A DNA stretch of 64,000 bases from Mycobacteriales bacterium (GTDB lineage: Bacteria; Actinomycetota; Actinomycetes; Mycobacteriales; SCTD01): positions 1 to 64,000 of the forward strand of contig JAUYQP010000030.1 of the NCBI GenBank assembly GCA_030697205.1, given 5' to 3'. Position numbers and translations under genes: made by a program. The number at the start of each line of letters is the position of its first letter. Position 1 is the stretch's first letter. Positions 39,906 to 47,537 of the stretch are shown here, piece after piece. The notes beneath the pieces are model-generated. The model saw nothing but the letters and a program-made list of their open reading frames with translations. It made no database searches and was not told the origin of the DNA.

Positions 39906-40762
39906 GCGTGTTCGGTCGCAAGAAGCAGGTCACCTTCGAGCCGGTCGACCCGGACGACTTCGTCGACGACCTCGACGAGGAGGACCGCGCGTTCGAGGAC
40001 GCCGAGCTGCTCGCCGAGATCGAGCGGCTCGAGCGCGACGAGGCGCGGCAGTCCGTGCCCCGTCCGCAGGGTCCGTGGGACGCCCACGACGCGCCGGAGC
40101 GGCCGGCCGACCAGCCGCTGCTCGACCTCGGCGGCCTGCTCGTGCCGGTGCCGCCGGACTGCGAGGTGCGCGTCGACGTCAGCCCCGAGGGCGAGGTCGT
40201 CGCGGCGACCGTCGTGCGGGGCGAGTCGGCGCTGCAGGTCAACGCCTTCGCCGCTCCCAAGACCGAGGGCATCTGGGGCGAGGTCCGCGCCGAGATCGCT
40301 GAGGCGCTCAGTGGCGGTGGCGGCCGCGCGGAGGTCGCCGACGGGCCCTTCGGTCCCGAGCTGCGTGCCGCGGTCCCGACGGAGGTGCCGGGCCAGGGCG
40401 TCGTGCTCGCCGACGCGCGCTTCCTCGGCGTCGACGGCCCGCGCTGGTTCCTGCGTGGCCTCATCACCGGTCCTGCGGCCACCGACAGCGCCCTCGCTGC
40501 ACCGCTCGAGGGCGCGCTGCGCGACATCGTCGTGGTGCGCGGCAACGACCCGATGGCGGTGCGTGACGCGCTGCCGCTGCGGCTGCCGCGCGACGTCCAG
40601 GACCAGGCCGCCGCTGAGTTGGGCGACGGGCTCGCCGATGACGCGTCGGACGCCTCCTCGGACGCCGGACCGTCGAGTGGCCACGCCGAGCGCATCGACA
40701 GCGACTCGCCCGGCGGGCTCGCGATGCCCGAGCGGGGTCCGGAGATCACCGAGATCCGCTAG
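39902..40762 (+). CDS. DUF3710 conserved protein
   Basis: A 286-residue actinobacterial protein with an acidic N-terminus ([35 protein letters not shown]). It has a conserved core ([58 protein letters not shown] ... [13 protein letters not shown] ... [20 protein letters not shown]) and a low-complexity Asp/Ser C-terminus. The function is unknown. It is translationally coupled to dut (GTGA overlap), an association conserved across actinomycetes. No export signal or membrane helix is present. Confidence 0.92.
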   Translation: MSVFGRKKQVTFEPVDPDDFVDDLDEEDRAFEDAELLAEIERLERDEARQSVPRPQGPWDAHDAPERPADQPLLDLGGLLVPVPPDCEVRVDVSPEGEVVAATVVRGESALQVNAFAAPKTEGIWGEVRAEIAEALSGGGGRAEVADGPFGPELRAAVPTEVPGQGVVLADARFLGVDGPRWFLRGLITGPAATDSALAAPLEGALRDIVVVRGNDPMAVRDALPLRLPRDVQDQAAAELGDGLADDASDASSDAGPSSGHAERIDSDSPGGLAMPERGPEITEIR

Positions 40763-40773
40763 CCGCCCTGGCC

Positions 40774-40779
40774 TACGCT
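40774..40779 (+). promoter_or_regulatory. Leaderless -10 element inside the dut-DUF3710-OB-fold run
   Basis: TACGCT lies 7 nt before the GTG at 40787. It suggests that the OB-fold gene has its own promoter in addition to any read-through from dut. Confidence 0.5.
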
Positions 40780-40786
40780 GGGCGAT

Positions 40787-41164
40787 GTGAGCACCAGCCC
40801 CGGTCGTCTGAAGCGCGCCCTCACCCGCCTCACCGCGGACCCCGAGGACCTTGCCGCCGCCGACCTGCAGCAGGACGTCGTGTCCGCGGGCGCGACCTCG
40901 GTGAGCACCTGCCGGGTCGGTCAGCCGGTCTGCGTCGCGGGCACGCTGCGCCAGGTGGTCCTGCGCCCGCGCGCGGGAGTGCCAACGCTCGAGGCCGAGG
41001 TCTACGACGGCTCCGGCACGGTCACGCTCGTCTGGCTGGGCCGCCGCCGCATCGGTGGCATCGAGCCGGGCCGCTCCCTCGTGGCGCGCGGACGGCTCAC
41101 CATGCACGACGGCCGCCCGACGATCTACAACGCCGCCTACGAACTCAAGCCCGCCAGTGCCTGA
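40787..41164 (+). CDS. OB-fold nucleic-acid-binding protein
   Basis: A 125-residue protein with one OB fold (residues about 40-122): VGQPVCVAGTLRQVVLRPRAGVPTLEAEVYDGSGTVTLVWLGRRRIGGIEPGRSLVARGRLTMHDGRPTIYNAAYEL, the family's WLGRR..I.GI..G signature. The N-terminal 35 residues are helical. It probably binds single-stranded nucleic acid. The gene is a constant part of the dut-DUF3710-DUF3159 block. Its last 8 bp overlap the DUF3159 start. Confidence 0.9.
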   Translation: MSTSPGRLKRALTRLTADPEDLAAADLQQDVVSAGATSVSTCRVGQPVCVAGTLRQVVLRPRAGVPTLEAEVYDGSGTVTLVWLGRRRIGGIEPGRSLVARGRLTMHDGRPTIYNAAYELKPASA

Positions 41165-41846
41165 GGACCGCACGGCCCCACCGGCCCCGACGACCAGCAC
41201 CTTCGCTGAGGCCATCGGAGGCACCCGGGGCGTCATCGACAGCGCGCTGCCGGCGACGGCCTTCGTGCTCACCCGGCTCGCCACCGACAGCCTCAACACG
41301 GCGATCGTGGTCGCGCTCGTCGTCGGCGTCGGGCTGCTCGCCTTGCGCACCCGCCGCGGCGAGCCGCTCACCCAGGTGTGGAGCGGCTTCTTCGGTCTGG
41401 TCATCGCGGTGCTCTTCGCCCGCGCGACCGGCACCGGGGAGGGCTTCTTCATCCCCGGGATCATCATGACCGGTCTGACCGGCGTCGGGTTCACTGTCTC
41501 GCTGCTGGTCGGCCGACCGGCCGTCGGACTGGTCCTGGCCGCCTTCGACGAGAAGTACGCCGGTTGGCGGGACCACCCCGGACTGTTCCGCGCCTGCCAG
41601 CTGGCCACTGCCGTCTGGACGGTCACCTTCTTCATCCGCGCGGGAGTCGCTGAAACCGTGCGCCGCGGTGAGGGTGACAACGACGGCCAGTTGTTCCTCG
41701 TCATCAACGTCGTGAAGTACGCCTGCATCGCGGTCGCCGCGGTCGTGTCGGTGGTGCTGGTCCGGCGCTCCGGTTTCACCGCGCCGCAGCCCGCCGTGGA
41801 CGACGACGCCCTTGTCGAACCGGCAGCGGAGCCCGACCCCCACTGA
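41157..41846 (+). CDS. DUF3159 integral membrane protein
   Basis: A 229-residue protein with about five membrane helices (LNTAIVVALVVGVGLLAL; VWSGFFGLVIAVLFARATG; FFIPGIIMTGLTGVGFTVSLLVG; LFRACQLATAVWTVTFFIRAGV; LVINVVKYACIAVAAVVSVVLV). GEGFFIPGI and the FDEKYAGWRDHPGLFRACQLAT loop are DUF3159 signatures. The function is unknown. GTG 41157 lies within the end of the OB-fold gene, predicting coupling. An 86-bp-period palindrome array lies after its stop. Confidence 0.9.
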   Translation: MPEDRTAPPAPTTSTFAEAIGGTRGVIDSALPATAFVLTRLATDSLNTAIVVALVVGVGLLALRTRRGEPLTQVWSGFFGLVIAVLFARATGTGEGFFIPGIIMTGLTGVGFTVSLLVGRPAVGLVLAAFDEKYAGWRDHPGLFRACQLATAVWTVTFFIRAGVAETVRRGEGDNDGQLFLVINVVKYACIAVAAVVSVVLVRRSGFTAPQPAVDDDALVEPAAEPDPH

Positions 41847-41896
41847 CCGGTAGGTGGGCGCACCCCGAACCGCGCGTCCCGACCGGCCCGCCCCGG

Positions 41897-42030
41897 GATG
41901 TGGCGATCATGCGAGCGTGACGGCGCGGGGGTGATCGCCACATCTGCGCCACGGGCCGTCGTCGCTGCGGCCTCGCCCAGGGGATGTGGCGATCATGCGA
42001 GCGTGGCCCCGCGCGGGTGATCGCCACATC
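41897..42030. repeat. Two palindromes of the 86-bp-period family
   Basis: Palindromes at 41897-41944 and 41983-42030 have identical 13-bp arms, GATGTGGCGATCA and TGATCGCCACATC. Both have the loop start TGCGAGCGTG and a start-to-start distance of exactly 86 bp, with a 38-bp spacer. Arms, span and period equal those of the array at 24128-24346. The array lies between the convergent DUF3159 and RCK genes. The remainder of 41847-42095 holds nothing else that I can identify. Confidence 0.87.
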
Positions 42031-42095
42031 CGCGTGAGGCGGCCGGCGGGACGGGTCCCGGAGCCCGCTGAGCGCCCGCGACGGGGGCGCGTCGG

Positions 42096-42761
42096 TCAGC
42101 GCACCTTGCCGCCGAGCAGGCGGTCGAGCTCCTCCTCGACCTCGGACGTCGCGACGAGGAGCAGCTCGTCGCCGCCCTCCATCGCGATGTCCGGACCCGG
42201 CAGGATGACCCGGCCGTCACGCAGGATCGCGACGAGCGCGGAGTCCTGCGGCCAGGGCGTCTCCCCGACCAGCGAGCCGACCAGCGGGGCGTCCTTGGCG
42301 AGGGTGAGCTCGACGAGGTTCGCGCCGCCCTGGCGGAAGGTCAGCAGCCGGACGAGGTCGCCGACCGACACCGCCTCCTCGACCACGGCGGCGAGCAGGC
42401 GCGGGCTCGACACCGAGACGTCGACGCCCCAGGACTCGTTGAACAGCCACTCGTTCTTCGGGTGGTTGACCCGTGCGACGACGCGGTCCACACCGAACTC
42501 CGTCTTGGCGAGCAGCGACACGACCAGGTTGACCTTGTCGTCGCCGGTGGCCGCCACGACGACGTCGCAGGCGTCGAGGCGGGCCTGCACCAGGGTGTCG
42601 AGCTCGCAGGCGTCGGCGAGCAGCCACTCGGCGGCCGGGACGGTGTCGAGCTTCATGGCCCGGGGGTCGCGCTCGACGAGCAGCACCTCGTGACCGTTGC
42701 CGAGCAGCTCGGCGGCGATGGAGCGACCGACGTTGCCGGCCCCGGCGATGGCGACGCGCAT
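42096..42761 (-). CDS. TrkA-family (RCK) potassium-transport regulatory protein, second copy
   Basis: A 221-residue RCK protein: N-terminal Rossmann domain with GAGNVGRSIAAELL and LLVERD, then VVAATGDDKVNLVVSLLAKTEFGVDRVVARVNHPKNEWLF, and a C-terminal RCK_C domain (LAKDAPLVGSLVGETPWPQDSALVAILRDGRVILPGPDIAMEGGDELLLVA). It would bind NAD(H), ATP/ADP or c-di-AMP and gate a K+ transporter. The ATG overlaps the stop of the other RCK gene by four bases, so the two are made together, probably as a hetero-oligomer. The KimA-like permease is divergent. Confidence 0.9.
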   Translation of the reverse strand: MRVAIAGAGNVGRSIAAELLGNGHEVLLVERDPRAMKLDTVPAAEWLLADACELDTLVQARLDACDVVVAATGDDKVNLVVSLLAKTEFGVDRVVARVNHPKNEWLFNESWGVDVSVSSPRLLAAVVEEAVSVGDLVRLLTFRQGGANLVELTLAKDAPLVGSLVGETPWPQDSALVAILRDGRVILPGPDIAMEGGDELLLVATSEVEEELDRLLGGKVR

Positions 42762-43429
42762 CAGTGGTCCCCTGCCATGGGGGCGGCGGCCATGACGGCC
42801 GCGACCCGGTCGATGTCGTCGGTGCGCATCACGGCGTGGAGCAAATCGCCCTCCTGCAGCACGGTGTCGGGGCCGGGCAGCAGGCCGTCGCCGAGCCGGG
42901 TGAGCATCGCGACGCGGGCGCCGCTCGCGGCCTCGGCCGCCGTGACCCGGTGCCCGATCCACTGCGGGGCGAAGGCGATCTCGGCGAGCACGATGGCGCC
43001 GCTGGGGTCGCGCCACTCGGTCGCCGCGCCGGCGGGAAGCAGCCGCCGGATGACCTGGTCGGCGGTCCAGCGCACGGTCGCGACCGTGGGGATGCCGAGC
43101 TTCTGGTAGACCTCGGCGCGGCGCGCGTCGTAGATGCGGGCGACGACGTTGTCGATGCCGAAGGTCTCGCGGGCGACCCGCGCGGCGATGATGTTGGAGT
43201 TGTCGCCCGAGCTCACCGCCGCGAAGGCGTCGGCCCGCTCGATGCCGGCCTCGACGAGGGTGTCGCGGTCGAATCCGACGCCCGTCACGCGGCTGCCGGA
43301 GAAGCTGCTCGACAGCCGGCGGAAGGCGCCCGCGTCGCGGTCGATCACCGCCACCGAGTGGTCGAGCGCCTCGAGGCTCTTGGCCAGCGCGGAGCCGACG
43401 CGTCCGCATCCCATGATCACCACATGCAC
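42761..43429 (-). CDS. TrkA-family (RCK) potassium-transport regulatory protein, first copy
   Basis: A 222-residue RCK protein: MHVVIMGCGRVGSALAKSLEALDHSVAVIDRD, SSGDNSNIIAARVARETFGIDNVVARIYDARRAEVYQKLGIPTVATV, then a C-terminal RCK_C domain (APQWIGHRVTAAEAASGARVAMLTRLGDGLLPGPDTVLQEGDLLHAVM). The Asp after strand two is typical of NAD-binding RCKs. TAGCGT on the minus strand (43438-43443) lies 8 nt before the GTG, giving a leaderless start. It is first in the two-gene RCK operon. Confidence 0.9.
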   Translation of the reverse strand: MHVVIMGCGRVGSALAKSLEALDHSVAVIDRDAGAFRRLSSSFSGSRVTGVGFDRDTLVEAGIERADAFAAVSSGDNSNIIAARVARETFGIDNVVARIYDARRAEVYQKLGIPTVATVRWTADQVIRRLLPAGAATEWRDPSGAIVLAEIAFAPQWIGHRVTAAEAASGARVAMLTRLGDGLLPGPDTVLQEGDLLHAVMRTDDIDRVAAVMAAAPMAGDH

Positions 43430-43437
43430 GGGGAGTG

Positions 43438-43486
43438 ACGCTACACGCGCGGCGCGGGCGGAGCGGGAGCGTCTGCGTCGTACGCT
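43438..43486. promoter_or_regulatory. Divergent leaderless promoters of the RCK pair and the KimA-like permease
   Basis: TAGCGT on the minus strand (43438-43443) lies 8 nt before the RCK start, and TACGCT on the plus strand (43481-43486) lies 8 nt before the permease GTG at 43495. The 65-bp gap therefore holds both -10 elements, with no room for long leaders. No c-di-AMP riboswitch-like structure fits in so short a gap. Confidence 0.5.
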
Positions 43487-43494
43487 CTGCCCTC

Positions 43495-45465
43495 GTGGCC
43501 CGTCCCGGTGATGTCCTCAAGCGCGTCTTCCTCGGCAGGGCGCTCGCCAGCAACCGCCTCGGCGAGACGCTGCTCCCCAAGCGGATCGCGCTGCCGGTCT
43601 TCGCGAGCGACGCGCTGTCGTCGGTGGCCTACGCACCGGACGAGATCTTCCTGACCCTGTCGATCGCGGGCCTCGCGGCGTACTCCTTCTCCTGGAAGGT
43701 CGGCCTCGCGGTCGTCGTCGTGATGCTGACCGTGGTGGCGTCCTACCGGCAGAACGTGCACGCCTACCCGAGCGGCGGCGGCGACTACGAGGTCGCCACG
43801 GTCAACCTCGGCCCGAAGTGGGGGCTGACGGTCGCGGCCGCCCTGCTCGTCGACTACACGCTGACCGTGGCGGTGTCGATCTCGGCAGGGGTGCAGAACG
43901 CCAGTTCCGTCATCCCGTCGGTCGAAGGCCACGAGGTCTCGCTCGCGATGGGGCTGATCGCGTTCCTCACCGCGATCAACCTGCGCGGCATCCGGGAGTC
44001 GGGGGCGGCCTTCGCCATCCCGACGTACGGCTTCATGATCGCCATCATCGGTATGACGGCCTACGGGCTGTTCCAGAAGGCGACCGGTGACCTCGCCCGG
44101 GCCGAGAGCGCGCAGTACACGATCGCCGCCGAGCACGGCTTCACCGAGGGCTTCATGGGGCTCGGGGCGGCGTTCCTGCTGCTGCGGACCTTCTCCTCCG
44201 GCTGCGCCGCGCTGACCGGGGTCGAGGCGATCAGCAACGGCGTCCCGTCGTTCCAGAAGCCGAAGTCGAAGAACGCCGCGACCACGTTGCTGCTGATGGG
44301 CACGATCGCCGTCACCATGCTGATGGGCATCATCAAGCTCGGTGACTGGACAGGCATCCGCTTCGCCGAGAACCCCGAGGAGCAGCTGCTGCTCGACGGC
44401 GTCCCCGTGGGTGCGGGCTTCAGCCAGGAGACCGTGATCGCGCAGCTCGCGCAGACCGTCTACGGCGAGGGAGTCATCGCCTTCGCCACCGTGGCGTTCA
44501 CGGTCGTGATCCTGGTGCTGGCCGCCAACACGGCCTACAACGGCTTCCCCGTCCTCGGCTCGATCCTGGCCCGCGACGGCTTCCTGCCGCGCCAGCTCCA
44601 CACGCGTGGCGACCGGCTCGCCTACAGCAACGGCATCGTGCTGCTGGCAGCGTTCGCCGCACTGCTCGTCGTGGCGTACGACGCGAAGGTCACCTCGCTC
44701 ATCCAGCTCTACATCGTGGGCGTCTTCATCTCGTTCAACCTCAGCCAGGCCGGCATGATCCGGCACTGGAACCGCCACCTGCGGTCCGAGACCGACCCTG
44801 CCGCGCGTGCCCGCATGAAGCGCTCGCGGGCGATCAACTCCTTCGGCCTGGCCATGACGGCGGTCGTGCTCGTCGTCGTCCTCATCACGAAGTTCACCCA
44901 GGGAGCCTGGATCGCGCTCGTCGCGATGGGCGTCCTCTACGTGCTCATGCGCGGGATCAAGGGCCACTACGACCGGGTCCGCACCGAGCTGGCTCCGCCC
45001 GACGAGGTCATGGCGCAGCCGTCCCGCAACCACGCGGTGGTCCTGGTGTCGAAGATCCACGCCCCGACGCTGCGCGCGCTGGCCTACGCCAAGGCGACCC
45101 GACCGCACGACATCACCGCGCTGACCGTGTCGGTCGACAAGGAGGAGTCCGAGCGGCTGCTGGCCGAGTGGGACGCCCGCGGCATCGACATCCCGCTGAC
45201 CATCATCGACTCGCCCTTCCGCGAGGTGACCCGGCCCGTCCTCGACTACGTGCGCAGGATCCGCCTGGACTCGCCGCGCGACGTGGTCAGCGTCTACATC
45301 CCGGAGTACGTCGTCGGGCACTGGTGGGAGCAGCTGCTCCACAACCAGAGCGCCCTGCGGCTCAAGGGTCGGCTGCTCTACCAGCCCGGTGTGATGGTCA
45401 CCTCTGTGCCGTGGCAGCTCGAGTCGTCGGAGCGCCGCAAGGACGACGACCTGGAGCTGCGGTGA
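43495..45465 (+). CDS. KimA-like APC-superfamily potassium importer
   Basis: A 656-residue APC permease with about 12 helices and a C-terminal cytosolic domain (residues about 480-656). It matches Bacillus KimA in diagnostic places: LGRALASNRLGETLLPKRIALPVFASDALSSVAYAPDE, where the Asp and Tyr are K+-site residues in KimA, SYRQNVHAYPSGGGDYEVA, and LVDYTLTVAVSISAGVQNA. KimA is a proton-coupled high-affinity K+ importer inhibited by c-di-AMP binding to its cytosolic domain. The adjacent divergent RCK genes support potassium as substrate, although annotation as an amino-acid permease is common. The GTG start has a leaderless -10. Confidence 0.87.
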   Translation: MARPGDVLKRVFLGRALASNRLGETLLPKRIALPVFASDALSSVAYAPDEIFLTLSIAGLAAYSFSWKVGLAVVVVMLTVVASYRQNVHAYPSGGGDYEVATVNLGPKWGLTVAAALLVDYTLTVAVSISAGVQNASSVIPSVEGHEVSLAMGLIAFLTAINLRGIRESGAAFAIPTYGFMIAIIGMTAYGLFQKATGDLARAESAQYTIAAEHGFTEGFMGLGAAFLLLRTFSSGCAALTGVEAISNGVPSFQKPKSKNAATTLLLMGTIAVTMLMGIIKLGDWTGIRFAENPEEQLLLDGVPVGAGFSQETVIAQLAQTVYGEGVIAFATVAFTVVILVLAANTAYNGFPVLGSILARDGFLPRQLHTRGDRLAYSNGIVLLAAFAALLVVAYDAKVTSLIQLYIVGVFISFNLSQAGMIRHWNRHLRSETDPAARARMKRSRAINSFGLAMTAVVLVVVLITKFTQGAWIALVAMGVLYVLMRGIKGHYDRVRTELAPPDEVMAQPSRNHAVVLVSKIHAPTLRALAYAKATRPHDITALTVSVDKEESERLLAEWDARGIDIPLTIIDSPFREVTRPVLDYVRRIRLDSPRDVVSVYIPEYVVGHWWEQLLHNQSALRLKGRLLYQPGVMVTSVPWQLESSERRKDDDLELR

Positions 45466-45472
45466 CCCGCCC

Positions 45473-46666
45473 GTGATCGTCGAGGTCGGCGCCCCCGCAG
45501 CCGGGGGCTCGTTCGTCGCGCGCGCCGACGACGGCCGGGTGGTCTTCGTCCGGCACGCGCTGCCGGGGGAGCGAGTCCGGGTCGAGATCACCGGTGAGGC
45601 CAAGGCGTTCCTGCGCGCCGACGCCGTCGAGGTCCTCGAGCCCTCACCCGACCGGGTCGAGGCGCCCTGTCCCTTCGCGGGGCCGGGGCGCTGCGGCGGG
45701 TGCGACTACCAGCACGTCACCCTCGCCGCGCAGCGCCGCATCAAGGCGCTGCTCGTCGAGGAGCAGCTGCGGCGGCTCGCCGGCGTGGAGCGCACGGTCG
45801 TGGTCGAGGGGCTGTCAGACGACGCCCTCGGCTGGCGCAGCCGGGTCTCCTTCGCGGCCGACGGGGACGGCCGGCTCGGCCTGCACCGCCACCGCAGCGA
45901 CGAGCTCGTCCTGGTCGACCGCTGCCTCATCGCCGACCCAGCAGTCTCCGAGGCCGTCACGGCGACCTGGCCCGGCGCGGCGTCCGTCGAGGTCGCGGTC
46001 GAGGGCTCGCAGCGGGTCGCGACCGTGCAGGCGCGCGGTCGCACGGGCGTCACCGTGCCCGACCTCGACACCGGCGTCGTCCTCAACGGCAGGCCGGTCG
46101 CCGTCCCTCACGGGCTGCGCCACGAGGTCCTCGGCCGCTCCTTCGAGGTGTCCGCGGGCGGCTTCTGGCAGGTGCACCCGCTCGCCGCGACCGCCCTTGC
46201 ACAGGCCGTCCTCGACGGTCTCGACCCGCAGCCCGGCGAGAGCGTCGCCGACCTCTACGCCGGGGCGGGGCTGTTCGCCGCGCTGCTCGGCGAGCGGGTC
46301 GGTCCGACCGGCTCGGTGACCGCTGTCGAGGGCGACCCCCGGGCCTGCGCCGACGCGTCCCGCAACACCGCCGACCAGCCGTGGGTGCGGATCCGCACGA
46401 CCCCGGTGACGGCCGCCCTGGTGACGGGGCTGCGCGCTGACCTCGTCGTGCTCGACCCGCCGCGGGCCGGCGCCGGTCTCGACGTGACGCGCGCACTGGC
46501 GGCCTCACCCGCCCGCGCGCTGGTCTACGTCGCCTGCGACCCGGCGTCGTTCGCGCGCGACCTCGCGGTGCTGCGCGAGGCAGGGTGGGAGCTCGCGGAC
46601 CTGCGGGCCCTGGACCTCTTCCCCATGACCGAGCACGTGGAGCTCGTGGCGGTCCTGCGGCGCTGA
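45473..46666 (+). CDS. TrmA/RlmD-family RNA (uracil-5-)-methyltransferase
   Basis: A 397-residue class I SAM-dependent RNA methyltransferase. An N-terminal TRAM-like beta barrel (VEVGAPAAGGSFVARADDGRVVFVRHALPGERVRVEI) leads to the iron-sulfur motif CPFAGPGRCGGCDYQH. Next come VADLYAGAGLFAALL for SAM, LDPPRAGAG, catalytic Cys in VYVACDPASFARDL and base Glu in TEHVELVAVL. It would methylate C5 of a uridine in rRNA or tRNA; which one is uncertain. It follows the permease by 7 bp and is convergent with the DAG kinase gene. Confidence 0.9.
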   Translation: MIVEVGAPAAGGSFVARADDGRVVFVRHALPGERVRVEITGEAKAFLRADAVEVLEPSPDRVEAPCPFAGPGRCGGCDYQHVTLAAQRRIKALLVEEQLRRLAGVERTVVVEGLSDDALGWRSRVSFAADGDGRLGLHRHRSDELVLVDRCLIADPAVSEAVTATWPGAASVEVAVEGSQRVATVQARGRTGVTVPDLDTGVVLNGRPVAVPHGLRHEVLGRSFEVSAGGFWQVHPLAATALAQAVLDGLDPQPGESVADLYAGAGLFAALLGERVGPTGSVTAVEGDPRACADASRNTADQPWVRIRTTPVTAALVTGLRADLVVLDPPRAGAGLDVTRALAASPARALVYVACDPASFARDLAVLREAGWELADLRALDLFPMTEHVELVAVLRR

Positions 46667-46670
46667 CGCG

Positions 46671-47537
46671 TCAGCGGGCCGGGAGCAGCACCCGCAGCGC
46701 TCCCGGCCGCACGGTCACCGTGCAGGGCAGCGACGCGACAGGGTCGCCATCGGCGAAGACCCGGAACGGGCGGTCGGCGTCGAGCCGCACCTCCCGGGCG
46801 CGGGTGACCGACACCGACTCCTCGTGGACGTGGGTGCCGGAGAAGACCTTCGGCAGCGACCGCAGGAAGCGCAGGCGCGAGGTCGCCGACGTGGACACGA
46901 CGTCGAGCAGGCCGTCGGTGACCGAGGCATCGGGGGCGAGCTTCATGCCGCCGCCGTAGACACCCGTGTTGGCCACCGCCACGGACCAGCCGCGGACCTC
47001 GAGCGGGGCGCCGTCGACCGTGCACGAGAAGGTCGCGGGTCGCCATGAGGCGACGGTGGCGAGCGAGCCGTAGAGGTAGACCAGCTGACCCAGCGGAAGG
47101 CGGCTGGTGAGGACCCGCTCCTGCACGTCGCTGTCGAAGCCGACCGACGCGATGCCGATGAAGGCGGTGCCGTCGACGTCGCCGAGGTCGATGCGGGTCT
47201 CGACCCCCGTCAGCATCGCCGCGCAGGCAGCGGTGACGTCGCGCGGGATGCCGACGGACCGGGCGAAGTCGTTGCCGCGCCCGCCGGGCAGCACCCCGAG
47301 GACGCCGTCGGCTGCCGCGACCGCGCCGGCGACCCGCCCGACGATGCCGTCGCCGCCCATCGCGACGACGACGCGGTCGTCGGCCACGGCCTCGGCGGCG
47401 AGCGCCTCGGCGTGCTCGAGCGAGCGGGTCGGTGTGACCCGCAGGTCGTGACCGGCCAGTGTGGCCTCGACCGCCGGGAGCAGTCGGGTCGCGCGCCCCC
47501 CGCCCGCGGCCGGGTTGACCACCAGCTGCAGCCGCAT
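46671..47537 (-). CDS. Diacylglycerol-kinase-family lipid kinase
   Basis: A 288-residue DAG-kinase catalytic-domain protein: LVVNPAAGGGRATRLLP, the ATP motif VVAMGGDGIVGRVAGAV and GVLPGGRGNDFARSVGIP, then FIGIASVGFDSDVQERV. It phosphorylates diacylglycerol or another lipid alcohol at the membrane. The mycobacterial homologue in the same gene order (Rv2252, as I recall) has been shown to be a lipid kinase. The second glycine motif has Ile-Val-Gly-Arg where GTxNE is common, so the substrate may differ. Its ATG overlaps the AGPS-like stop by four bases. Confidence 0.9.
   Translation of the reverse strand: MRLQLVVNPAAGGGRATRLLPAVEATLAGHDLRVTPTRSLEHAEALAAEAVADDRVVVAMGGDGIVGRVAGAVAAADGVLGVLPGGRGNDFARSVGIPRDVTAACAAMLTGVETRIDLGDVDGTAFIGIASVGFDSDVQERVLTSRLPLGQLVYLYGSLATVASWRPATFSCTVDGAPLEVRGWSVAVANTGVYGGGMKLAPDASVTDGLLDVVSTSATSRLRFLRSLPKVFSGTHVHEESVSVTRAREVRLDADRPFRVFADGDPVASLPCTVTVRPGALRVLLPAR

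Noticed and set aside
24128-42030. CRISPR-like array
   Set aside because: The repeats are palindromes in two- and three-copy groups, the 38-bp spacers resemble each other weakly, and no cas genes are present.
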